41,323 nucleotides of DNA from Verrucomicrobiia bacterium (GTDB lineage Bacteria > Verrucomicrobiota > Verrucomicrobiia > Limisphaerales > DASXHY01): contig DASPIL010000044.1 in NCBI GenBank assembly GCA_035629175.1, positions 1-41,323 on the forward strand, given 5' to 3'. Positions 1 through 7,892 of this stretch are shown here, in pieces (the stretch's first letter is position 1; the number at the start of each line of letters is the position of its first letter). Made by a program: the position numbers and the translations under genes. The notes below the pieces were generated by a model. That model saw only the letters and a list, made by a program, of their open reading frames with translations. It did no database searches and had not been told where the DNA came from.

Positions 1-760
1 CCCTCTCTTCCGCTCGGAGCGGAGGAGAGGGCTGGGGAGAGGAGGAGTGTTTAAACCTGAAAATGACATCACGCTGCAGAATGAATCAGAGCACCCTCTC
101 CCCCGGCCCCTCTCCCGCTCCTGCGTCGCAGGCGAGGGGAGGAAGATGCAGCCTAAGACGTGCGGCCAGATGCTTACCTGTGCAGGGTCATTCGTAGCTC
201 CCTCTCTTCCGCTCGGAGCGGAGGAGAGGGCTGGAGAGAGGAGGAATGTTTAAACCTGAAAACGACGGCACGCTGTAGAATGAATCAGAGCACCCTCTTC
301 CCGGGCCCCTCTCCCGCTCCTGCGTCGCAGGCGAGGGGAGGAAGATGCAGTTCAAGACGTGCGGCCAGATGCGTACCTGTGCAGGGTCATTCGTAAGCTC
401 CCTCTCTTCCGCTCGGAGCGGAGGAGAGGGCTGGGGAGAGGAGGAATGTTTAAACCTGAAAACGACGGCACGCTGCAGAATGAATCAGAGCACCCTCTCC
501 CCCGGCCCCTCTCCCGCTCCTGCGTCGCAGGCGAGGGGAGGAAGATGCAGTCCAAGACGTGCGGCCAGATGCTTACCTGTGCAGGTCATTCCTAGCTCCC
601 TCTCTTCCGCTCGGAGCGGAGGAGAGGGCTGGGGAGAGGAGGAGCGTTTAACCCTGAAAATGACATCACGCTGTAGAATGAATCAGAGCACCCTCTCCCC
701 CGGCCCCTCTCCCGCTCCTGCGTCGCAGGCGAGGGGAGGAAGATGCGGTCCAAGACGTGC
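1..760. repeat. Tandem array of composite palindromic repeat (about 3.8 copies)
   Basis: Units begin at 1, 200, 400 and 598, so the period is about 199 bp; the last copy breaks off near 760. Each unit has two palindromic modules. Module A is a near-perfect inverted repeat with arms CCCTCTCTTCCGCTC and GAGCGGAGGAGAGGG around one base, followed by a GGGGAGAGGAGG tail. Module B is centred on CCTGCG-T-CGCAGG and flanked by CCCCTCTCCCG and GAGGGGAG. A linker containing GAATCAGAGCACCCTCTCCC joins them. Copies differ by only a few substitutions. The same modules recur in opposite orientation at 13949-14384 and 19200-19401, and a lone A lies at 20233-20272. Reading frames inside the array are by-products of the repeat. 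It resembles REP/BIME-type intergenic palindromes; no RAYT transposase gene is present in the window. Confidence 0.93.
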
Positions 761-892
761 GTAGGTTAAGACCCACTGCGAGGAGGCATGGTGTCCGATG
801 CATGATCTACACGGGATTCTGTTTTATGCTTTCCGTTCTCTCGCTTGTGGCAGCCGGCGGGCGGTGAAATACACCAACTGATCCCTGCGACC

Positions 893-3622
893 ATGAGCGA
901 AGTAAAATTGACACGCCCGGCGGCGAACCTCGGAAAATCATCAGCGGAAACAAATGGTTTCCTGGCGAACAGTGAAATAGAAAGCAGCCATGACCATTGC
1001 GATGCGGGTGGGCGCGATCACTTCGTTCAATTCTACGAGGACCAAGAAGGCCTCGCGGATTCCGTAGCCAAATTCATCGGCGCGGGTTTGGGGGCAGGGG
1101 AAGCCGCAGTCGTCATAGCCACGCCCGCACATCGAAAAGCTATCGCGGGCCGGCTGACTTCGAATGGGCTCGATCTGGCGGCACTGGAAGCGCGCGGAAA
1201 CTACGTTGCACTCGACGCCGCCGGGGTGATGGCAAAGTTCCTGGTGAATGGAGCGCCAGATCAAGCGCGTTTCAAGAAGGTGGTCGGCCGCCTGGTGCAG
1301 AAGGCCGGAAAAGGGCGTCCCGGGCTTAGGGCGTTTGGAGAAATGGTAGCGCTCCTGTGGGCCGATGGAAACAGCCCCGCAGCGATCAGGCTCGAGGAAC
1401 TTTGGAATGATCTCGGCAAGGAACATGTATTCTCGCTGTTCTGCGCCTATCCACTGGACGACTTCACGAAGACCGTGGATGGCGACGGCCTCCGCAAGAT
1501 CTGCGAAAAACACTCCCACGTGCTGCCCTCCGAGCGCTACTTCTCACGTGACGAGCAGGGCCGCCTTCGAGAAATCGCAATGCTGCAGCAGAAGGCTCGC
1601 GCGCTTGAGACGGAGGTCGACGAACGAAAACGCGCCGAAGAAACGCTGCGCGAAAGCGAGCAGCGGTTGCGCGCGACGTTCAACCAGGCTGCTGTAGGAA
1701 TTGCGCTGGCGAGCCTTGACGGGTGCTTCGTCGAAATGAACCAGAAGTTCGCCGAACTGTTCGGGTACTCGAAGGATGAATTGTGCCGCATCACGGTGTC
1801 AGACATCACGCATCCTGATGATCGTCCGAGAACGCGCGAGAAAATGGCGCGGTTGATCAATGGCGAGATATCGAATTACTCGTACGAGACGCGCTTCGTT
1901 CGCAAGGACGGCGCGGTCATTTGGACTCTTGCGACGATCACCGCGATCAAGGATGGGCTTGGGACGCCGCTCCGTTTGATCGGCGTGGTTCAAGACATCA
2001 CCGGCCGCAAGCACGCTGAGGAGAGCCTCGCCGTGCGTGCCCGCCAGCAGAGGGCCGTCGCTGAACTGGGGATCGCAGCACTCAAGCAATCGGAATTGCA
2101 GAAGCTGTTTGATTACGCGGTGGGAGTGGTGGCGCGCACACTTGATGTGCCGTATTGCAAGGTCCTTGAGCTATTGCCGGAGCAGCAAGCCGTGCTGTTG
2201 CGATCAGGTGTGGGTTGGAAAGACGGACTTGTCGGGCAGGCCACGGTCAGCATTGGCCGGGATTCGCAGGCCGGCTTTACATTGCTCTCGAACGAGCCCG
2301 TTGTTGTTGAAGATTTGCGCACCGAAACTCGTTTCAATGGTCCGTCATTGCTGCACGAGCATGGTGTGATCAGCGGCATGAGTTGCATCATCATGGGCGA
2401 ACCCGGCCGGTCGTGGGGCGTGATTGGGACCCACACGACGGAGCGGCGGGTTTTCACCGAGGATGACGTTGCGTTCCTGCAGGCGATTGCAAACGTTCTC
2501 GCAAGCTCCATCCAGAACAAGAAGTCCCAGCAAGGCGCCGCACGGCTGGCGGCAATCGTGGAGCATTCCGACGATGCAATCTTCAGCGTGGATCTCGATG
2601 GCATCATCCGCAGCTGGAATCGCGGCGCTGAACGGCTTTTTAGGTATTTTGAAAAGGAGGCCGTCGGGCAGCCGATCAACATCCTCATTCCGAACGGCCG
2701 CGATGACGAGGAACCCGGGATTTTAAATCGCATTCGCGCGGGTGAGGCGATTGAGAATTTTGAGACTGTCCGTTGCCGCAAGGATGGGACGCCTTTGAAT
2801 ATTTCGCTGACGGTTTCGCCGATCAAGGATGCGCGCGGGAATATTACAGGTGCATCAAAGGTGGCGCGTGACATTACTGACAAGGTGCGCGCGCGGGAGA
2901 TCCTGGAGCGCACAGTGAGCGAGCGGACGGCGTCGTTGCGCGAGGCAGTCGAGCAAATGGAAGAGTTCTCCTACAGTGTTTCGCACGATTTGCGGGCGCC
3001 TCTCCGCGCAATGCACGCTTACGCCGGGGTGTTGCTGGAGGATTATGGCAATCACCTGGACGACATCGCGCGTGGTTATCTCCAAAAGATCCAGCGAAGC
3101 ACGGATCGGATGAATCGGCTGACGCAGGATGTGCTGGCATATAGCCGCATTGCGCGTTCGCATGTGCAGCCGGAACGGGTTGAACTCGAGCGCCTGGTGC
3201 GCGATGTGATCTACCAGCACACAAGCCTGCAGCCGCCTGCGGCCGACATAGAGATCGTCGACCCGCTGCCGGCGGTCTTGGGGCACGAAATCACTTTGGG
3301 CCAGTGCGTTTCAAACCTCTTGAACAATGGCGTGAAATTTGTCGCGTCCGGCGTGAAGCCGCGCGTTCGTATCCGCTCCGAACGTGCAGGCAAGAATGTG
3401 CGCGTTTGGTTTGAAGACAATGGCATTGGCGTGAACCCCGAGCATCAGCAGCGGATCTTCAACATGTTTGAGCAGGTCCATCCGCCGGGAAAATTCGAGG
3501 GAACAGGTATTGGGCTTACGATCGTCCGCAAAGCCATGGAGAAGATGGGCGGCAAGGTCGGGGTGGAATCGGATGGCGTGAATGGAAGCCGGTTTTGGAT
3601 TGAACTGCGATATTGTGATTAG
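893..3622 (+). CDS. MEDS-PAS-GAF-PAS sensor histidine kinase
   Basis: This is a soluble sensor kinase with no membrane segment. Residues about 42-200 form a MEDS (DcmR-type sensory) domain, opening with HFVQFYEDQ and ending near FSLFCAYPLDDF. A short coiled coil and a PAS domain (about 259-385) follow, then GAF (about 385-540) and a second PAS (about 552-670). The HisKA box SVSHDLRAPLR carries the phospho-acceptor His near 698. The HATPase has an N-box (SNLLNNGVKF) and G-boxes DNGIGV and GTGIGLTIV, so all catalytic elements are present. An in-frame TTG at 845 would add 16 residues; ATG 893 was chosen because it is the first ATG before conserved sequence, though neither has a clear Shine-Dalgarno. 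There is no receiver domain and no adjacent response regulator, so its partner is unknown. It is convergent with the GH2 gene. Confidence 0.92.
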   Translation: MSEVKLTRPAANLGKSSAETNGFLANSEIESSHDHCDAGGRDHFVQFYEDQEGLADSVAKFIGAGLGAGEAAVVIATPAHRKAIAGRLTSNGLDLAALEARGNYVALDAAGVMAKFLVNGAPDQARFKKVVGRLVQKAGKGRPGLRAFGEMVALLWADGNSPAAIRLEELWNDLGKEHVFSLFCAYPLDDFTKTVDGDGLRKICEKHSHVLPSERYFSRDEQGRLREIAMLQQKARALETEVDERKRAEETLRESEQRLRATFNQAAVGIALASLDGCFVEMNQKFAELFGYSKDELCRITVSDITHPDDRPRTREKMARLINGEISNYSYETRFVRKDGAVIWTLATITAIKDGLGTPLRLIGVVQDITGRKHAEESLAVRARQQRAVAELGIAALKQSELQKLFDYAVGVVARTLDVPYCKVLELLPEQQAVLLRSGVGWKDGLVGQATVSIGRDSQAGFTLLSNEPVVVEDLRTETRFNGPSLLHEHGVISGMSCIIMGEPGRSWGVIGTHTTERRVFTEDDVAFLQAIANVLASSIQNKKSQQGAARLAAIVEHSDDAIFSVDLDGIIRSWNRGAERLFRYFEKEAVGQPINILIPNGRDDEEPGILNRIRAGEAIENFETVRCRKDGTPLNISLTVSPIKDARGNITGASKVARDITDKVRAREILERTVSERTASLREAVEQMEEFSYSVSHDLRAPLRAMHAYAGVLLEDYGNHLDDIARGYLQKIQRSTDRMNRLTQDVLAYSRIARSHVQPERVELERLVRDVIYQHTSLQPPAADIEIVDPLPAVLGHEITLGQCVSNLLNNGVKFVASGVKPRVRIRSERAGKNVRVWFEDNGIGVNPEHQQRIFNMFEQVHPPGKFEGTGIGLTIVRKAMEKMGGKVGVESDGVNGSRFWIELRYCD

Positions 3623-3739
3623 AAGGAGCGCGTGCCTTCAGGCCGTTTGGTGGCGAACGGTTGCGGATGCGTGGGCGATTGCCGACGCGTGATGTTTGCG
3701 AACGTTGAAGTGGCGTGAACGCCGCGCGCCTTGCGACTG

Positions 3740-6508
3740 TCAGGGTGCTCGGCTCGTGATGCGAGTCGTGGCGGGCTTTAGGCCTTCACTCCTGGCGGTC
3801 AGAGTGATCCTGCCGGACTGCCCCGGTTTGCCGCGAATGATCGCCAGACAAACGCCGCTGAACGCATTGCGGGCTGGCGATTGAAATGGTTCAAAACTCG
3901 TGGGGTCCCCATTGTCCGTCGCTACAATTTCACCCGGACCCGCGACTTCAAAACGAATGCGGTTGCCTGCACTCGGCGCCATTGATCCGTCTTCGTCGGT
4001 GATCGTTAGTGTGACGAACGATAGATCGCTCCCGTCCGACAGGATTCGGGTGCGGTCCGGTTTTAATGTCAGCTTCGCAGGTGCTCCAACGGTTTTCGTC
4101 TCTGCTGTTGCCCATTTCCTTCCGCCTTTGTAAGTGACCACGCGAAGTTTGCCGGGCTGATACACGACGTCGTCCCAGCGGAATCGATACTCATATTGCC
4201 CCTTCTTTTTGCGGCCTTTTGATTCACCGTTCAGGAAGAGCTCGGCTTCATCGGCAGAAGCAAATACGTGAACGGGCGTCACCTGCCCAAGGCGCTCAGG
4301 CCAGGTCCAATGCGGCAGGATGTGCGCGAAGCGAAGGTCGGGCCGCCAGCGGGATTGATACAGATAAAATCGATCCTTCTTGAATCCCGCGAGGTCAATG
4401 ATGCCGAAATAGGAACTGCGGGCGCCGTAGTAAGGCGTCGGCTCGCCCAGATAATCCCATCCGCTCCAGACAAATTCTCCCGCTACGAACGGATGTTTGT
4501 CCTGCGCGGCAAAGACCTTGTCCGCGGATGAGCCGAAATCGGTGGCGTGCAGTTCGTAGGCGCTCACGTGTTGCTTGCGGGAATCGCCGCCGAGCCCGTT
4601 TTTCACGGGCGCGCTGATCGCATCGGTGACGGGAAACAAATATGTCCCGCGCGAGCTCAGCGCAGCCGCGGTCTCGCTGCTGATGATGACTTTGTCCGGA
4701 AACGCTTCGTGAAAGGCGGTGTATTGCGGCGGTGTGCGGATGCCCCTGAGTTCCGCGTGGGCGGGCGTGTCGCGAATTCCTTCGCCCTGGTAATTCAAGT
4801 TGATGACATCGACCACGCGAGGCAGAGGCATGCTGGGCTTCGCATAATTCATCGCCGTCGTGGTGGGACGCGTGGGATCTTCATCCTTTGCGATGTCGTG
4901 AAGACGCTTTGCAACCGCGGCGCCTTCATCGCCGGTGTACTGCTCGCCGACTTCGTTGCCGATGCTCCACAGTATGACGGATGGATGATTGCGATCACGG
5001 CGGATGAATGCCCGCAAGTCCTGCTCATGCCATTCGGGAAAGATCAGGTGAAAATCCAGCGGGGTTTTCTTGCGCTCCCAACAATCAAAGATTTCGTCAA
5101 CGACCAGGAATCCCATCGCGTCCGTCAACTCGAGCAATTCCGGCGTGGGCGGGTTGTGGCTCATGCGAACCGCATTGCAGCCCAGTTCGCGAAGCATCTC
5201 CAGCTGGCGTTGCGCCGCGCGGTGGTTGTAAGCTGCGCCCAGCGCTCCAAGGTCGTGATGCTGGTTCACACCGCGAATCGGAATGCGCTCGCCGTTCACG
5301 AAGATTCCCTGCTTGGAATCGAAGCGAATCTCACGAATGCCGAAGCGTGTTTCGTAGCTATCGACGAGCCGTCCGTCCACAGCAATCGCAGTTAACGCAG
5401 CGTACCGATTCGGCTGCTGCGACGGTGGCGGGCCCCAGAGTCTGGGATTCCTGAAAACGGCTTTCTGCTCGACGAGAGCACTTTCCCCGGCGGCAATCGG
5501 AACCTGCGCCGGGGCGGCCGTTGCGACGGCTTTTCCCGTGATTTTTCCGTTTTCATCCAGCGCGAAGAATTCCGTTGTTACTTCAACCTTCGACGGTTGC
5601 TTGCCGTTGTTGTCAACCGTGACTTGCAAGTTCACAGTCGCGCGCTCTCGTGATACTTCAGGCGTCGTTACATACGTTCCCCATTGGCCGACGTGGATCG
5701 GATGAGTCGTGGTGAGCCAGACATTCCGATAGAGGCCGCCGCCGGGATACCATCGGGACGAGTCCGATGGATTATCGAGGCGTATCGCGAGTTGGTTTTC
5801 ACCGCCGGGTTTGACGCAGGGCGTGAGGTCGACCCGCCATGACGCGTAGCCATACGGCCAGCCGCCGACGAGGTTCCCGTTCAACCAAACGGTTGCGTAT
5901 GACATGGCGCCGTCGACATCGAGGAAAACAGATTTGCCCGCACTGCTGACGGGAATGTCGAGCTTCTTGCGATACCAAGCGACGCCGGGGCTTGGCAATC
6001 GGCCCATCCCGCCGCCGACGCCGTTGGCGCGATTGGAATTGAACGGGCCCTGGATTGCCCAGTCATGCGGCAGGTTGAGTTTTTGCCATGAGCTATCGTC
6101 GAAGGTCGAACTCGTGTAAGCCACTTGTCGCGGTGGTTCGCCTTGCGGGCGCGCGTGGCGTTTCGATTGATCCTTCAGAAACGCATTTCCCGTTGGGAGA
6201 ATCCAAGGCTTGAGCACGACTTTGTTGGTCGCGGCAATTCTCTCCGCCTCGGTCGGTTGACTGTCAGCCGCCTTGTCATCCTGGCGGTCCGCTACCTCGG
6301 GACGCACGTCATAAATCAAACCTGTAGAATCGCCATCCGGATCACCCATCGTGAACCGCCAGTCTTCGTTGATGGAAATGCGCTGGTGTGGTGCGGCTAC
6401 TTGTCCAGGTGCCGATTCCGCGATTTCTTCCGCAAAGAGGCACACTGCAAGGATGAAGCCGATTTTGAAGGAGCACATGCCGAGCGGAAGGGAGCGGAGG
6501 CTTTTCAT
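3740..6508 (-). CDS. Exported glycoside hydrolase family 2 (beta-galactosidase-like)
   Basis: A 922-residue protein with an N-terminal signal (Lys/Arg start, hydrophobic GFILAVCLF, then SAPGQ). The GH2 order is visible: sugar-binding jelly roll (about 130-270, with LPHDWAI and WYPGGGLYRNVWL), Ig-like domain (about 275-390), then a TIM barrel from about 395 (RGVNQHHDLG, VRMSHNPP). The acid/base is Glu519 in WSIGNEVG and the likely nucleophile is Glu612 in IISSETAAA. After the barrel come a DUF4982-type domain and a C-terminal Ig-like domain, typical of exported Bacteroidetes/Verrucomicrobia GH2 enzymes. An insert at about 60-125 separates the first strand from the jelly roll. Last gene of the five-gene run; 62 bp from the SGNH gene. 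Beta-galactosidase is most likely; galacturonidase or glucuronidase activity cannot be excluded from sequence. Confidence 0.93.
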   Translation of the reverse strand: MKSLRSLPLGMCSFKIGFILAVCLFAEEIAESAPGQVAAPHQRISINEDWRFTMGDPDGDSTGLIYDVRPEVADRQDDKAADSQPTEAERIAATNKVVLKPWILPTGNAFLKDQSKRHARPQGEPPRQVAYTSSTFDDSSWQKLNLPHDWAIQGPFNSNRANGVGGGMGRLPSPGVAWYRKKLDIPVSSAGKSVFLDVDGAMSYATVWLNGNLVGGWPYGYASWRVDLTPCVKPGGENQLAIRLDNPSDSSRWYPGGGLYRNVWLTTTHPIHVGQWGTYVTTPEVSRERATVNLQVTVDNNGKQPSKVEVTTEFFALDENGKITGKAVATAAPAQVPIAAGESALVEQKAVFRNPRLWGPPPSQQPNRYAALTAIAVDGRLVDSYETRFGIREIRFDSKQGIFVNGERIPIRGVNQHHDLGALGAAYNHRAAQRQLEMLRELGCNAVRMSHNPPTPELLELTDAMGFLVVDEIFDCWERKKTPLDFHLIFPEWHEQDLRAFIRRDRNHPSVILWSIGNEVGEQYTGDEGAAVAKRLHDIAKDEDPTRPTTTAMNYAKPSMPLPRVVDVINLNYQGEGIRDTPAHAELRGIRTPPQYTAFHEAFPDKVIISSETAAALSSRGTYLFPVTDAISAPVKNGLGGDSRKQHVSAYELHATDFGSSADKVFAAQDKHPFVAGEFVWSGWDYLGEPTPYYGARSSYFGIIDLAGFKKDRFYLYQSRWRPDLRFAHILPHWTWPERLGQVTPVHVFASADEAELFLNGESKGRKKKGQYEYRFRWDDVVYQPGKLRVVTYKGGRKWATAETKTVGAPAKLTLKPDRTRILSDGSDLSFVTLTITDEDGSMAPSAGNRIRFEVAGPGEIVATDNGDPTSFEPFQSPARNAFSGVCLAIIRGKPGQSGRITLTARSEGLKPATTRITSRAP

Positions 6509-6570
6509 GGTTCAGGTACGCTATTCATGGGCACGATGAGTGAATGCTCCCGTCCGGGCGGTGCTCGCTG

Positions 6571-7815
6571 CTATTCCGTGAACAAATTCAGGTCGATCGC
6601 GTCGGCCAGAGCCTTATAACCCGCCGTATTCAAATGCAGCCAGTCGTTTGCGTTCACACCCGGATAAAACTCTGCCTTGAACTTCGAAGGGTCCGCTGGA
6701 TCGCGGACTGCGGCATCAAGATCAATGACACCATCGAAAACCGTATTGGTCCGGAACCACGCGTTGACGAACTGCCGTTCCTGCTCATGCAGGGTGCTGT
6801 AATAACCGCTTCCCCCAAAGGGTGTGATGGTCGCGCCGTATGCGCGGATATTTCGCGAACGGGCCTTGTTGGCAAACTCAGTGTAGGCGTTGATGAGGTT
6901 TGTCGCGGTCGTCATGCTGCTCGCGCCGCTGCCGATGTCATTCACGCCTTCAAACACAATCAGGTAGCGGACGCCTTTCTGGTCCAGGACGTCGCGGTCG
7001 AAGCGGTTTACCGCGGACGGTCCAAGCCCGCCGAAGATCGCATTGCCGCCAATTCCCATGTTAACAACGCCCACGCCGGAAGTCGGTTCATGGGCCAGCA
7101 AACGTTCGGCGAGCTTGTCGGGCCAGCGATTGTTTCCGTCGTCAGTGGAACCGCGTCCGTCGGTGAGCGAATCTCCCAGCACGACGACTGCCCGATTCGA
7201 GCTGCTCCCCAGGATTTCAAGGCCAGTGATGATGTACCAATGCCTCGTCTTGCTTGCACCGGGCATGCTGGGTGCGGACAGAGAATCGCCGGCCTGGATG
7301 AATGACGTGGTGCGAGAACCAGGGTGGCCGTTGATCGTGGTGGCGGAAATGTCACCAAAGAACGTGCTGATCGCAACGTTGGTGAGAGCTGGCAGAACGA
7401 AATCAACGGGATCCGAATACACGACCTGTCCGCGGGGGACGACTGCGCCGGGAGCGCCGCGGAATGTGAGCGGCGTCTGGGAGTTTGTAATGATGTCGCC
7501 ATTTCCGCCGCTGGCGGTGCTGGGCGCGAGCGCAATGCGCGCGGCATTGATGACCACGGGATCGGTGCCGTATGCATTGGAGAAGCGGACGCGAACCTGC
7601 GTGCCGCCGATGCTCACACGAACAAACTGTCGAAGCGTGCTGTGGGCCAGCGGCACTGGCGGGAGATTTCCAGGTTCAGTGAGTTGCGGGGCGGTTGCCC
7701 ACGTCGTTACCCATCGGCCATCCGCCGCGCCTGATTGATTTAGGGCGGCCACCAACGCGACAAGCGTGGCCGCTGATTTCAAAACGTTGAACTTGGACGA
7801 TGCAGGGGAGCGCAT
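6571..7815 (-). CDS. Exported SGNH/GDSL hydrolase (probable carbohydrate esterase)
   Basis: A 414-residue protein with a signal peptide (AATLVALVAAL). The N-terminal half (about 33-200) starts WVTTWATAP and is a beta-rich domain usual for this subgroup. The SGNH hydrolase domain has block I GDSLTDG with nucleophile Ser216, block II Gly in NMGIGGN, block III Asn292 in EGVNDIG, and block V with Asp391 and His394 (DWLHLNTAGY). The full catalytic set is therefore present. Such enzymes commonly remove acetyl groups from plant polysaccharides. Here it sits between GH127 and GH2 genes (gaps 77 and 62 bp), which suggests deacetylation of the same substrate before or during cleavage. A lipase or other esterase role is less likely from context. 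The substrate is inferred. Confidence 0.9.
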   Translation of the reverse strand: MRSPASSKFNVLKSAATLVALVAALNQSGAADGRWVTTWATAPQLTEPGNLPPVPLAHSTLRQFVRVSIGGTQVRVRFSNAYGTDPVVINAARIALAPSTASGGNGDIITNSQTPLTFRGAPGAVVPRGQVVYSDPVDFVLPALTNVAISTFFGDISATTINGHPGSRTTSFIQAGDSLSAPSMPGASKTRHWYIITGLEILGSSSNRAVVVLGDSLTDGRGSTDDGNNRWPDKLAERLLAHEPTSGVGVVNMGIGGNAIFGGLGPSAVNRFDRDVLDQKGVRYLIVFEGVNDIGSGASSMTTATNLINAYTEFANKARSRNIRAYGATITPFGGSGYYSTLHEQERQFVNAWFRTNTVFDGVIDLDAAVRDPADPSKFKAEFYPGVNANDWLHLNTAGYKALADAIDLNLFTE

Positions 7816-7892
7816 GGTTTGATGGTGATTTAGGCAGGCCGTTGTTTCTTAGAACGAACACGAAGAACCCGCAGTACGTTGGAAAGGCCGGT

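Noticed and set aside
1-760. CRISPR array
   Set aside because: The whole 199-bp unit is repeated with no unique spacers of uniform length, and no cas gene is present.
47-764. Several short frames on both strands in the first 760 bp
   Set aside because: They repeat with the 199-bp unit and only translate the palindromic repeat.
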